A stretch of 64,000 bases of DNA from Arachnopeziza araneosa (Eukaryota; Ascomycota; Leotiomycetes; Helotiales; Arachnopezizaceae). The DNA is taken from contig QYAI01000005.1 of assembly GCA_003988855.1 (NCBI GenBank), forward strand, positions 248,001-312,000, given 5' to 3'. The position numbers were made by a program, and so were the translations under genes. Positions 32,401 through 43,116 of the stretch are shown piece after piece. How positions within the stretch are numbered: the first letter of the stretch is position 1; every line of letters starts with the position of its first letter. The notes under the pieces were generated by a model, which saw nothing but the letters and a program-made list of their open reading frames with translations, ran no database searches and had not been told where the DNA came from.

Positions 32401-33257
32401 GCCCGCGAATTGTAGCCATCATGTATTTGCTGTGCCGGTGAAGGGCTTCGAGAACCATGGTACTGATCACTGTAAACATGCGGTGATGGAGATGGAGCTC
32501 GAGATCCATAGCCATTGTAAATGGGGGGGGCAGGTGGAGGTGCTCGAGAATTGTAACTGTTTTGTCGTTCTGGGGCAGATGAGACCGCGTGCGCATTGTA
32601 ACTATTCTGTCGCGCTGGAGCAGGTGAGATTGGATGAGAATTATAGCTATTCTGCCGCATCGGGGTAGGGGAGACTGCGCGAGAATTGTAGCTATTTTGT
32701 CGCATTGGAGCAGGCGAGACTGCACGAGCATTGTAACTGTTTTGTCGTACAGGGGCAGGTGAAGCTGCGCGGGAACCATAGCCCCGAACTTGAGGAGATG
32801 GTAATTGTGGTATATTATCATGTACGCTAGGAGCAGGAGAGTGACCTCTAGTTGTCGATACACTATCTTGCTTCTGTAGCTCGGCTACTTTTCCCGCATT
32901 TGGATTCGGTGCAGCATAAGCTGAGAAGGCTTTTCGGAATGGTTTTGATTTTGCGTTCTGCGGTGGTTGTGGATTGAACGGACTCGTACTGGGAGAACGC
33001 TGTGGCATTGGACTCGTTGCTCTGGTCGACGGTCGAAAGCTCGGGTCGAGTACTTCAACGAAATTCGATGGAAACATCCCCTTCATTCTCTTGTCCCTGA
33101 AAAGTCTGCCCATCCACCAAGATCCATCTCCTGCGTTCAGACATTCTATGAGATCGCCCTCAATGAAGCCAAGATCTTGTCTGGACTCTCCTCCGAAGCT
33201 AAAAACAGCTCTCACCCAGCAAGGAAACCGGGTCGGAAGAGCTTGAGGTGCTGCCAT
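29451..33257 (-). CDS. cyk3: Cytokinesis protein Cyk3 (SH3 plus inactive transglutaminase-like domain)
   Basis: This is a single-exon protein of 1268 residues. Cyk3 promotes actomyosin-ring closure and septum formation at the division site. An SH3 domain fills residues of about 10-70 (VRAVFSFGGESRQDLGF, GSWWMGRLF, KGMFPSNFVEVLD). A long disordered Ser/Pro/Tyr-rich region follows with a 15-residue tandem repeat. The transglutaminase-like core lies in the C-terminal half (RLRAIFTWISEKITWEED, then NHWWNAVMVDGEWRMMDCS). Where active transglutaminases have the catalytic Cys, this protein reads KRGSAEEVS, so the His and Asp partners remain without the nucleophile, as in known Cyk3 proteins. It is head-to-head with a Ste20-family kinase. 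Confidence 0.92.
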   Translation of the reverse strand: MAAPQALPTRFPCWVRAVFSFGGESRQDLGFIEGDLIECLNAGDGSWWMGRLFRDKRMKGMFPSNFVEVLDPSFRPSTRATSPMPQRSPSTSPFNPQPPQNAKSKPFRKAFSAYAAPNPNAGKVAELQKQDSVSTTRGHSPAPSVHDNIPQLPSPQVRGYGSRAASPAPVRQNSYNARAVSPAPMRQNSYNSRAVSPTPMRQNSYNSHPISPAPARQNSYNAHAVSSAPERQNSYNSRAPPPAPPIYNGYGSRAPSPSPHVYSDQYHGSRSPSPAQQIHDGYNSRAPSPGPHAHYNQYSQGPPSSHPQFDIGASPPPPAPPPHRTQYTPQRSEAKYNSYENSYNTPRAVSPDGTGLTPSPLRSAMDDVMSSLADMGVSGQTTSPETPQDPWSPEAFDQTYIKARRIGHPRPNTAMGLEESNVFDQVEEPAYGGSSNSRYADQPPPQLSNYVQRMENRLSKMHNSSPRPREDDDLGPAVPPKINTFERPKSSMGGSIQGESKLRHRKSAYEVGKSMLGRTFTTKTNSTSSSSGARSTTTSGTTSSSTTDRSLMSGPSAGGFSYTSAGSLARKKEALNERAHSAFGTRREAFSGLHGSLAEFAGDRPETPLTGISFHSSHASGPPRAQSQAGWHGSSADSGSMLGGLTAPKPKKSGFFKKIIESAKTGAASARGSIVVGESPRTTMPSKMPAGISSISGGGFGSSHGTNAATEMGLGGGNAGIDWVQVRRDVNRANSLSRIELVERKERCQMMDYPAISSVDELYEQCDGDEGAHRRAVAEPTNFQAVNLSLVDKNARFINSLPPMTNPVSLATGFVCRPYRSDVQRLRAIFTWISEKITWEEDFDSVVDCKRVLQTKRGSAEEVSVLVIEMCAAVGIQAEIIHGYLKTPGEIPELAVMPRPNHWWNAVMVDGEWRMMDCSLASPSHPRRGLYSRASSQCAESWWFLARPTEICWTHVPDSHHQQHLCPPIAFEVLLALPCACPPYFKNGVQMIDYDTSLIRIEDLETVQLKFNVPADVECVAYVEAKAFERDGDGDFFESGETIKKRALAQAEWIGGQKRYTVKALLPGDEGQGTLKVYAGKRGLMQSIKDDVHPLAFALPVIHSGDNPPFDFVTRYPTPHAQRHDIYVSQPQCQRLAFNNTFVFAIRQHPSSLAAAPVNPGGTSPIPFARPGSSMSMNSSSASGSNPSTTNTHTSKKSAKLAIQAPGGKVLRLMRKEEKGYSTSQGMEKADGGTWETIIKVTERGTWRGLVLADRSARWCVFAEWTCV
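32440..32790 (-). repeat. 45-bp coding tandem repeat in cyk3
   Basis: The encoded unit is about 15 residues, of the form RAVSPAPMRQNSYNS. About five close copies are followed by more diverged ones (RAPSPSPHVYSDQYHGS-like). The SP sites and PxxP-like spacing suggest a scaffold for kinases or SH3 domains. Copy number probably varies between strains. Confidence 0.85.
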
Positions 33258-33944
33258 CGTCGAGAGTTGCGCTCAAGGAACGGCGCCTCGAGAGCTGGTA
33301 TTTAGTAGGATAACATGGACGCGTGTTGAAGATTTTCAGGCGCCAATATAGGTATCATGTAGTTTACAAGCCGTATTGTATAAATATGAGTAGATCTTCT
33401 GAATGTATGTGGAGGATGTACTTGCAAGTCCGAAGTCCGTTACAACAAAGCCCAAGGTCCGTGCATAATGTTGATTTCGCGTCGATAAGATCTTCCAGCC
33501 GGTTTCTCATGGCAACGCCTGTTTCAGCCTGAGGCATTCAAGCGTTTACCGCCAGCTAGGGCCCGGTCTGGGACCTGCATTCACGAGCAGGGCAGCTTCA
33601 TGACAACTGGGTACACAACTACAGATCTTGTTGTCAATTGCATCTACGTACGATTACTCTTCTCGTGAAAGAAATCAGACAAGTTCAACGTCTTTCGTTA
33701 ATTCTTGAGGATCTTAACTGGAAACATTCGTCTTCACTTGTGGCCATAGCTTTGGATTGTTTACGATTAATATCACAGTTGATATGACAACATCCGAGAC
33801 AACAAAGACCTTAAAGAAAACGGCACCCTTTGTTCGATCCACGCTTTGAACCCACCCTTCTTCCCCTCAACGAGCTGCTCCTTCTCGTTGGGCTGCTATT
33901 GCATATCAAGATCCTATTGTTCTTGGTGGTGCTATATAGGCATT
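33258..33944. promoter_or_regulatory. Divergent promoter region of cyk3 and the GCK kinase
   Basis: This 687-base region separates the two ATGs and holds no credible ORF. It must contain both promoters. I could not pick out defined sites. Confidence 0.5.
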
Positions 33945-35982
33945 ATGTCGGTAGGAGGAGCCATGGCTTCGCAATACTCTGTCCTGCAGGAATTGGGCTC
34001 TGGATCATTCGGTACCGTAAGAAAGCATCTCTCCGAATTCTCATTACATCTTACTGATAGCATTGGCAGGTTTATAAAGCAATTGAGAGGTCCACCGGAG
34101 AAGTTGTCGCAATCAAACATGTCAATTACCACATCTTCGATTCGCCATAGCAATGCTAACAGACGCTCAGATTGATCTCGAATCCAGTGAGGATGATATA
34201 CAAGAGATTCAACAAGAGATATCGGTGCTCAGCACTTGTGCCAGTCCTTTCGTTACACAATACAAAACTAGCTTTCTACGAGGACACAAGCTATGGATTG
34301 TGATGGAATATCTTGGTGGAGGTTCCTGCTTGGACCTGGTAAGTGATGAATAAATATAAATCACTAATTTAACCTGGCCTGACCTTTCACAGCTTAAACC
34401 AGGACCCTTCAATGAAGGACATATTGCAGTCATATGCCGTGAACTGCTACTTGGATTGGAGTATCTGCATCAAGAAGGGAAGATCCACAGAGATATTAAG
34501 GCCGCAAATGTATTACTCTCGACGACTGGCAAAGTCAAACTGGCAGACTTCGGGGTTGCTGCACAACTTACAAATATTAAATCGCAACGTCACACCTTTG
34601 TTGGTACCCCATTTTGGATGGCCCCGGAGGTTATCCAGCAAAATGGCTATGACTTTAAGGCGGATATATGGTCACTCGGCATTACTGCGATAGAGCTTAT
34701 ACATGGAGAGCCACCTCACGCTGCAATTCATCCCATGAAGGTGTTGTTCCAAATCCCTAAGGCTCCTGCTCCTCGATTGGAGGGTTCGCAATACAGCAAG
34801 GATTTCAAAGATTTTGTTGCGCAATGTTTAGTGAAGGATTGTGATAGGCGACCATCAGCGAAAGAGCTCTTGAAACATCGATTCATCCGATCTGCTGGTA
34901 AGGTGGAAGCATTGCAGGAATTGATTGAGAGAAAACAAGAATTTGATGGCGGAAGGAGTCGCCCATCTCATCCAAGATTTTATGAAGAGACATTGTAGGT
35001 TTCGACACACCATTTCATCCGAAAACCAACTAATGTTTATAGAAACACAATGAGCCCCAAGGTAGAATCTGACGAGTGGGTATTTGACACAGTCAAAGCG
35101 CCGACTATTGCTCCTACGCGCAAAAATACGACAAAGAGACGCAAATTATCCGTTATACATGCAAATGGTCTGGGGCTCCAATCTGGGGCAGAAGAAGCTA
35201 TGAAGCGACTCGACTTGAAAGATGCACCTCTGGAATACTCTTCTCCGCCGCCTATTACGATAAAGAAGAATACGGCCCGAAGGCAACCTTCTATTGTCCA
35301 AATGCTGTCTCCTACGAAGCAACGCCAAGCGAGTAGCCAAAAGAAACCGCTTCAACCTGACCTTAGTTTCGGCAACACCGGGTCTACTGTTCGCCTATTC
35401 CGTAGAGTCTCCGATAATTCAACGTCAGGTCTAGGCGATTCCGATATATCTACTCCTTCTACCACACGTGATGAGAACAGGCCACCAATGGCTGACATCG
35501 TGACGAAGGAAGCGATTCTTGGAAGACGAGTCTTCAATAAAATTGTCGATCCAGCTTTCCAAGAGATGCACGCACAAACAGGAAATCAAGCCAAGAGAGA
35601 GGCGCTGTCACGTCTAGCTGACGCTTGGAGTGCCCTTGATGCAATTGATCCTGAAGGGGAATATCAATTGCTCAAAGCAATGTTAGAGAGGGTACAGCAT
35701 GATCCAAAACTATCATCTGCAATGACTCCGCCGAAGGGAGACGGTACTCCGCAAGGAACGCCCCAAAAATCCCCAGCGAAACTGGTTTTGGCCCAAAATA
35801 ATCCACACTTGAAGTCTCATCGTCGCAGACAATCAAGTATGTTACCAACTGAAGAGCAAAAGGAAAAGTTATCAAACCTTCCGGGTCAGGTCATTCCTGG
35901 CATGGAACATACAAAACAACTCGCCGATGTTCTCTACGGCAGATGGGCAGATGGTCTCCGTAATCGATGGCCCGCTGTTTGA
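33945..35982 (+). CDS. Ste20-family GC kinase (MST-1/SID-1/SepL type)
   Basis: This is a 610-residue Ser/Thr kinase in five exons: 33945-34016, 34070-34120, 34171-34338, 34393-34994 and 35043-35982. The Gly loop GSGSFGTV is at 18-25, the ATP lysine is K40 in EVVAIKH, and the catalytic loop HRDIKAAN has D131. DFG starts at D149 and the GTPFWMAPEVIQ activation segment follows. The GC-kinase signature of Ste20 kinases is clear (IDLESSEDDIQEIQQEI). The C-terminal 290 residues are regulatory, with basic KRRKLSV and SP/TP sites. Kinases of this group act in septation initiation or in parallel to it. I cannot separate the MST-1 and SID-1/SepL orthologues by eye. It is divergent from cyk3. Confidence 0.92.
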
Positions 35983-36515
35983 CCTTTTTGTTCTCCCAAC
36001 ATACGCAGTGACTGAGGAACAAGCATTATAGGAGTTTGTATAAAAGTTCTTCCTCATTTCTTTGATTTGCATTTGCATCAACATGGAGTAAGCAACATAG
36101 AAAGGGGTGTTTAAGGTTTGAAGTTCTTCGAAGGAAGCGAGTTGTACAGCAGATTTGGGATTCACTGTACCAATCTGAGTCTCATTTGATGATGATTGAT
36201 GATAATGTTATTCTTGGTTCGGCTGTACTTGGTTCTGTCTTAGGGCTTATAAGGGGGTTTACCCTTTGGGCGGGAAACATGTACAAAGCTTGTGGGAAAT
36301 ATGGTCTTGTCAGGATAGGTGGGGTATAATGAATCATAAGAATTGGCTCAAAACCTGAATTTGAATTACATCTTATCGTTGTTGTTTGTTGTATACTCGT
36401 GAATGAATTTCTATCCATACAAGTAAGTTATCTCGCAATTCACTAATCGCGGAGATGCTAAAAACGAAGACGGCTTTTTCGCAATGCCCAAACTCCCCAG
36501 CACCATTATCGTATC
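35983..36515. other. Convergent intergenic region
   Basis: This lies between the 3' ends of the kinase gene and TAF6. Short minus-strand frames here overlap the end of the kinase gene and look like noise. Confidence 0.5.
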
Positions 36516-37936
36516 TCATGAATCCTTTTCCCTCGAGTCTAAGATGGCCTTGTTTAGACTATGATCTCCTAATAAAGTGACTTGTTTTCCTATTATCGGG
36601 CCAAGATATTCTTCTACTAAATGGCTTTCAGAATCATTACCATTCATGCCGTTAGTGAGTGGTGAAGACACACCCGCAAGGGTAGTGACGGCTCTCATAA
36701 TGCCACCTAAAAGCATAATATATCCGTCATCATTTGCTCCCCGCTCTGCCATCGCTTTTTTTAGAAAGTATTCGTATGATTTTAAGTTTGGAAGAATCAA
36801 CATTTGAACTGCCGATGCACCACCAATAGTTCGAATACCATTGATGGCGCCGTAGTGTTCGCCGACTGATCTTGTAGGGTCGAGAAATACCTTTAAACAT
36901 GTTCGTGCCAGTCGAGACTGTAATTCAGCGCTAGACTTTGCGAATTTGGTTGATATATGACCGATGAGAGAGGCAGCAAGATCTCGCAATTCATACTGTT
37001 CTTTTTCATTTTCGGCTCCAGAACCAACTTTTCGGCCAACAAGACAAGTAAGAATAGGGGGTGCAAGTGAAGTCACGTATGGGTCGACATGTAGAGATTT
37101 ATTCTCAATCATAGCTTGTGTGAGTTCCATCATTTGTTGAAGCACAAAGAGGTTGTTAAGAGAGTGGGTGACTTTTTCCGAGACGAATTGGACAAAGTAC
37201 GGAACCAGTTGGTGCAGGCCTGGATCCGATCTAACGCTTTCAAGTGCGGACTTTCGCAAAATAAGGACTTCTGGATCAGAGCTTTCATCAAGGATTGCTC
37301 CACGGATCTTGTCAAAGAATAGAATCAACTCCCTCGAGACTATGTGCTTCACCAATGGCTTGAAAGAGACATTATCATTTCCTGCTAGTGCAGCAAGACT
37401 TGGATTCGCCCCTGGGCCTTTAGGTACAAGCTCTGTTGCACGGGCTTCAGCAGTCGTTGGGTTTTGAGGTATTGATGGTTGAACTCCCTCCACAGCAAGC
37501 CAGTGTGCTAAGCCCACATTAATTTTCAGTTCTTAAACGATACCGATTTCTTACCTGTGAATGAGATATCTCGCGGGACTTTGGGTAGAGGCGCATTGAT
37601 GAGCTTCTCAAAATCAATTTCTTCGTCTTCGATATAGAAAAGAGGTTGTCCAGGGCCTAACGAGGCTTCACCAAATCGAAGAGGTCGTGTAGATTCGTAG
37701 CCATACAGTGGCTCCACGTCCAGAACCTTTAAGGCCTGTGATATATCCTGTGTTCCTAATATTGTCCTCTTGCCCTGATGCATGAATCGCATTGCTTCCT
37801 GGATAACCTGTGCCACCCGATATTCCACATCTTGGGCTAATACTCGAACGGTGTCTTCATTGATCGCTGGGATGCCCACAGACTCAGCGACATCTCTGAC
37901 ATTATCTGGGTTCCAGACAAGCTTCGGTTCCGCCAT
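36516..37936 (-). CDS. taf6: TFIID subunit 6 (TAF6)
   Basis: This is a 457-residue protein in two exons, 37936-37555 and 37507-36516. TAF6 pairs with TAF9 through a histone fold and scaffolds TFIID and, in fungi, SAGA. The histone fold occupies about residues 8-75 (VRDVAESVGIPAINED, YRVAQVIQEAMRFMHQGKR, LEVEPLYGY-type end VLDVEPLYGY). After a linker ending in PRDISFTG the TAF6C HEAT-repeat domain starts (HWLAVEGVQPSIPQNP) and runs to the C-terminus. The length is normal. It is divergent from thymidylate kinase with 440 bases between. Confidence 0.95.
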
Positions 37937-38376
37937 CCTGGGAGGAGTATACAGAATAAAGGATTAGATCACTTAGTCGTGAGAGATAGGCAAAAGTCTT
38001 ATCAGCGCAGACACTTTGTAGGTGTCGCCACAAGAACAAGGAACATGCGATCTATGGCTGAGATCAATGGCTCTTTCGTAAAATATTTGAATGTGCCTGA
38101 TTGAGTTTCGAGTCTTCTAAGTAGGCACAACAAAGACAAAGGGAAGATGCGCCGAGCGATCGTAAATCCAGGTTCACGAAAGTTCAAGTGGTTGACCAAA
38201 ACACGACCTAGTTGTGTATGTTGTGCAGGTCCAAATAAAGTTGCAAGGCTGAAGCATCGTGCAAGGATCGCGTCTCCTCACAACGCGCATCGAGGCGGCT
38301 TCTAAAGTTTCCTAGCGGGTGGTTTCTTTAGCGTAAATCCAGTTCCACTCACAGGTCTACAACAAAAAACTCTACC
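37937..38376. promoter_or_regulatory. Divergent promoter region of taf6 and thymidylate kinase
   Basis: A 440-base region between the two ATGs, without a credible ORF. It must serve both genes; no TATA box is obvious. Confidence 0.45.
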
Positions 38377-39185
38377 ATGACCTCGTTGCCTGAAACTCAA
38401 TGGCCCTGGAAACAGCCGGAGTCTATCATTACACGAGGGGCTTTCATTCTAATTGAAGGGTTAGACCGAGCTGGCAAGACAACTCAAGTGATGCGATTAT
38501 GTGACAAGTTGTATTCCAAAGGACATAATGTTACAACTATCAGATTTCCAGGTAATCCTCGCTTTCGGAATATAGACCAGCCAGAGCTGAAACTTTCATC
38601 ATTAGACAGAACCTCTCCAATTGGAAAAATGATTAACAGCTATCTACAAAGCTCCATCGAGATGGAGGATCATGTTATTCACCTCTTATTCTCTGCAAAT
38701 CGCTGGGAAAAGGCGTAGGTTGAACCTTCTCTACTCTGTTATTCCGAATGATTCGCGCTCTGACCCCTTACAGAAAATGGATTGAGCAAACTCTTGCTGC
38801 AGGCTATTCTATAGTATGTGATCGATATTACTATTCCGGAATAGTCTACAGTACCGCAAAGAACAACCCCGCTCTGTCTCTAGAGTGGGCCAAAACACCT
38901 GATATTGGACTTCCTCGGCCTGATGTTGTTGTATTTCTAGATCTAGAACCACATGAAGCAGAAAAGAGAGGTGGTTTTGGTGAAGAGAAGTACGAGAAAA
39001 GAGAGATGCAATTAAGAGTAAGGTCATTGTTTTTAGAAGAGAGTAGTAAGGCAGAAATGAAAGTCGTAGATGCTGGAGCTTCCGTGGAGGTTGTTGAAGA
39101 CCGTGTGTTTCGGGAAGTTGAGCCAGTGCTGGCTGCTGTATTAAAGGGGGAGCTTGGACAAGATATTAGGAGGGTCAATGCCTGA
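38377..39185 (+). CDS. tmk: Thymidylate kinase
   Basis: This enzyme phosphorylates dTMP to dTDP with ATP, an essential step for dTTP supply. It has 231 residues in three exons: 38377-38551, 38606-38714 and 38774-39185. The P-loop is EGLDRAGKTT (27-36), with the DR motif in the second exon start (RFPDRTSPIG). The dTMP-contact segment is CDRYYYSGIVYS and the lid region is FGEEKYEKREMQ. The family matches the yeast CDC8 type in length and layout. The next gene downstream, in the opposite orientation, is GTP cyclohydrolase I. Confidence 0.95.
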
Positions 39186-39259
39186 ACAGCAGGATATGTT
39201 AAAATATTGAGAATGAATTGCTACAATATAAACCTTCCCAGGCATCCACTAACTCCAAG

Positions 39260-39413
39260 TGTTGAACACTACATACCAAGAATTTGGATTTATGATTGCG
39301 CAGCGTTAAAACCAGCAAAGTGCCTCCCACACTATAATGTTGAAGACTAGATCCCCGGATTCTAGTTTATGATTTTGTGGCGTTAAGACCCGAAAAGTGC
39401 CCCCTGGCCATGA
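39260..39413. repeat. Two-copy 77-bp tandem repeat
   Basis: Two diverged direct copies start with TGTTGAA at 39260 and 39338; a third partial start is at 39414. They share TTATGATT, GCGTTAA and AAAGTGCC at matching offsets. They lie in the convergent 3' spacer between thymidylate kinase and GTP cyclohydrolase. Confidence 0.7.
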
Positions 39414-39500
39414 TGTTGAAGTTTTGCTGTTGAAGATCTTGATCGCTCATCCGTGTAATAAATAACGCCGTATAATGCAGTCACTAATAGTCGACTTGAG

Positions 39501-40545
39501 TTATCTCCTATTCAAGCCAACGAGACTAAAAAACTCGTTTCTAGTTTTCTCCCTCTTCTCTATGCAGCCCAAAACACAGCTGGTAATGGTAGTGGCACTC
39601 GTTTTCTCCACACCTCTCATGACCATACACAAATGACTTGATTCCATAACGACCGCGACGCCTTGCGGTTTGAGTATTTCCATAACGGCGTGAGCGACAT
39701 CTTTTGTGAGTCGCTCCTGGATTTGTAGGCGTCTGGAGAACATATCGGCAATTCTTGGCAGTTTGGAGATTCCTATTACATCTCTATCCGGAATATAACC
39801 AATGTGCATCTGTTATAAAAGTCAGCTTGCTCATCATCCATCAGAAGACACCTAAAATAACCTTCCCTGTAAAAGGAACCATATGGTGCTCGCAAAGACT
39901 GAAGACCTCGATGTCTTTTACAATGACCAATTCGTTATGCCCCTCATGAAAAATCGCATTATTCACAATATCCCTGACATTTTCTTGATATCCTTTCGTG
40001 AAGAATAACATAGCCTTGGCGTATCGTTCGGGCGTTCCGAGGAGCCCTTCTCGGTCTGGATCCTCTCCAAGACATTCGAGTATTGTACGAACAGCGCCAG
40101 AAATTTTCTGTAATCGAGTCGCGGCTTGCTCGGCCGTCTCTTCTTTTCTCTCGCGTGTGCCCCGACCTAATTTAATTAGCAAGTATCATCGGCCATAGTG
40201 AAGGTTACACTCACTCGGTCTACTCAACCCATCAAAATCAATTACCGGGCTTGGTGATCTCTCCCCAGTAATGTCTGGCTCTGAAGTTCCAGGCGATGCT
40301 TCATCTCGCGGATCTCTTGCCGGTTTACTCACACTATGCCTTCGCTTCTTGTGAGAGAGTCCATTGGACTTCCTGTCGGACTTGGATTTTCTCTTCTTCT
40401 TCCTCTGCCCCTCCTCCTCCTCTTCCTTGTGCTTCTTAGAGCCATTGAATGTGCTCGGATTGTAGGAACTAGAATCAACCATTCTGTTTGATGGATCGAT
40501 ATCATCCTCGTTTCTTTCCATGAGTGCGTGGGCAAAATGAACCAT
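39501..40545 (-). CDS. fol2: GTP cyclohydrolase I
   Basis: This enzyme converts GTP to dihydroneopterin triphosphate, the first step of folate and pterin synthesis. It has 314 residues in three exons: 40545-40215, 40166-39862 and 39809-39501. The catalytic core includes REGLLGTPERYAKAM, the zinc Cys-His motif SLCEHHMVPFTGK, GYIPDRDVIGISKLPRI, QERLTKDVA and the CMVMRGV segment. The last zinc cysteine is expected in SCVLGC. The first about 110 residues are unusual: a Glu run, then a dense basic block (about residues 38-70) resembling a nuclear localisation signal. It is divergent from TAF11 with 199 bases between ATGs. Confidence 0.95.
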
Positions 40546-40744
40546 TCTCCTAATATTAGGATTGCGAAAGGAAGGATGAGGGAGCTAAATAATTACTCCA
40601 CCAGGAAATTATGCAGGGATGATGGCGGGCTCGGAGAAAATGCATTTCCGATGTTCAGCCTTGTCACAGCTCCAGATGTTGAACCGGCGCGCAACAAGCG
40701 CAACACTAAGTTATTCTCCTCTACTCTTCTACACAGGATCCGTC
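40546..40744. promoter_or_regulatory. Compact divergent promoter of fol2 and taf11
   Basis: Only 199 bases separate the two ATGs, so both promoters and leaders overlap or abut. No TATA box is obvious. Confidence 0.6.
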
Positions 40745-41753
40745 ATGGCTTCACCACCAAACACAAATAATTTTACCGCCGCACTTTCTCCGCCCTACCC
40801 TTCAAACTCTCAGCTCCCTCAACCCAAGCGCAGGCAGTCCGATATGCCATCCTCTACCCCCTCGCTCAAGCGTCGAAAGACATCCATGATATCTATAAAT
40901 TCAACCTCGTCCGCCCATCCCTTACGCCAAACTTCATTTCCTCCTGAGATGGCTTCTCAATCCCCAGCTTTCTCGCGTTCTCCCAGTATTGACAGGATGT
41001 CAGTCATGTCTGGCTCGGTCGCTGGTGGAAAGAAAAAGAAACCTCGAAAACCGAGAGGGAAAGATACTGACAATCTTTCTCTTACGGGCGGTAGAGCCAA
41101 ATCAGCAGTATCAGCGGATGGCGGACGTGGTCAGAGAAGATCTAGCAAAGATCATACAGCGGAGGAGGAGGACGATGATGATACTACAGAGCTGGCTGTT
41201 GATTCTATAGAGATTTCAACGGAAGAGAAAGTAAGAGAAGAAACACGCCGTCACCTTTTGACTCGGGCGTTTGATACCGAGCAATGGTCTCGATATGAGG
41301 CTTGGAGAAGTAGCAAATTAGCAGATGCGACTGTTAGAAGGGTAAGCCTAGCTGAGAATGTCTCTACCCTGTGTTTTCTAACTTCTTTCTCAGATCGTCA
41401 ATCAGGTACTCTCACAGTCAGTCCCGCAACAAGTTGTTCTCGCCGTCAAGTCTGTTGCAAAGATTTTTGCCGGTGACTTAATTGAGAGTGCGAGGAAAGT
41501 TCAAACCGAATGGCTTGAGTCGTCTGGGGAATTACAAAAAAGTCTTCCCAGTCCACCAGCAGAGGGAGATAACTCGAAGGAAAATTATCGGAGAAGAGGC
41601 CCGCTGTTACCGGATCATTTACGGGAAGCATTTAGAAGGCATCTACTGAGCGATGATGCATTGGTAGGTGAGCTTGGACTATGGAAAACACAAGCGAGCA
41701 GCGGTGTTGAGAGATTCGGAACAAAGGTTGGAGGCAAGCGGCTCCTCAAGTAA
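40745..41753 (+). CDS. taf11: TFIID subunit 11 (TAF11)
   Basis: This is a 318-residue protein in two exons, 40745-41341 and 41394-41753. TAF11 dimerises with TAF13 through a histone fold inside TFIID. The first about 150 residues are disordered and basic (PKRRQSDMPS, GGKKKKPRKPRGK). The histone fold starts near HLLTRAFDTEQWSRYEAWR and crosses the intron into IVNQVLSQSVPQQVVLAV, then KIFAGDLIESARKVQ. The C-terminal PLLPDHLREAFRR is also characteristic. The intron lies inside the fold between SSKLADATVRR and IVNQ. Confidence 0.94.
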
Positions 41754-43116
41754 TTTGGTAAAGCTTATGGGTTTGTTTTGCTATTCGAAAAAGATATCAC
41801 CAAAACCTGCGCCGTACATTTATATGAGGGCTAGTGAAGGCATAATTTTATGACTTTTTATCAATAACAACTATAGTCTTGAATCTGGTGATGTTGAAGA
41901 GGCAGACAACTCTATACAGGAGGCAAGAGCGTAGAAGTTTTTTTTCTTTGAGTCCAGATTAATGTGAACTGTGATAAAAATAACCCAGGACATTAGGTTG
42001 TAGGTGACATAATTCATAGAACACCTTATACTAAGGGATGCCGTTAGACATTGGTGGGAGGCAATATCTGTTTCATAATCAGTGGCCCCTCACCAAATCA
42101 ACGTGTAATATTAATCCAGATACTCCTTCATATGGAGACTTTCCAACACTGGTTTTACTCCCATTGTCGCTTATTCACACAGGCACATGCACTCTTGATT
42201 CCCTATTACCATTGTTCATACTCGATATGTACCGAACTACATATTTCTGGTTCTTTCCCCAATTTGTGTTGTCCATAGGAAAATACTCTTCACTTTCTCC
42301 CGCTTTTATTGTTTATTGTCAATACGATCGTGCTATTTAGCAGCTCTCATTCCACTGTCTTTTACCAGTATCGGCTCTATAGTGCAGCTTCTTCTCCACA
42401 CCTATCATTCTTGGAGTACCTAAATCCTTCTCATCTTCCTAACCAGCGTCTACGTAACGATTGTCGTTCCCTCTTCCCTGTTCTCGTCGAGGTTAAAGTT
42501 CATTAATCCAAGCTCTCGCCATTCTTGCCGTATGATACGGTCCTCCCAATCCAAGTACGAAATCCAAGCTAATAGAGAAGCGCGCAAATTGTAGGATGAG
42601 GATCCAATTTGTGGAGATCTATGTGGGTTTATGTGATGATGCCGTAAAATACTGCGGAGGAGAATATAAATGAATGGTGTTGACCAATGAACTTTGAGGC
42701 TAGAGTTTTGTTAGCTGTTACTTCTAGACTTTGATTGACTCAGAACAGCTAGTTCGTATTAGTCTTATCAAGCAAGAACACATGAGGGGTGGACGAGGAA
42801 TATACTTCAACGTGCATGCGGAAGATGGTTATTATAAAATGCGCTAGCAAGGCTATGTGAGCTCGAATGGAAGTTGCTTGAAGGTTGAGAGCAGGAATAA
42901 AAGATACCCTGAAAGAGCTTCTAATATCATCAATATGTGATCTAATTTCAAATCGCTAAGAGGCTATGTATGTGAAACTAGGTCCAAATACTTGTAATTC
43001 TCTTTTCTTAGGAAAAATCTATATTAGCTGATATAATTCCCTATGTTGTTCTATGCTCCTATGATACATCTATCATAGCAGTCAAGGTCTAACTTTTTCT
43101 GGAAACCCTTTTTCTT
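41754..43116. other. Gene-free stretch of 1.4 kb
   Basis: This lies between the 3' ends of taf11 and the QTRT2 gene. It is AT-rich. Plus-strand frames at about 42040-42340 overlap in two phases and look fortuitous. I see no RNA gene or repeat. Confidence 0.5.

Noticed and set aside
31916..32863. Minus-strand open frame of 315 codons inside cyk3
   Set aside because: It is an out-of-phase reading of the coding tandem repeat, full of His/Leu/Arg, and lies wholly within the real gene.
42038..42340. Two overlapping plus-strand frames in the taf11-qtrt2 spacer
   Set aside because: Both phases are open over the same bases, which points to low stop density rather than coding.
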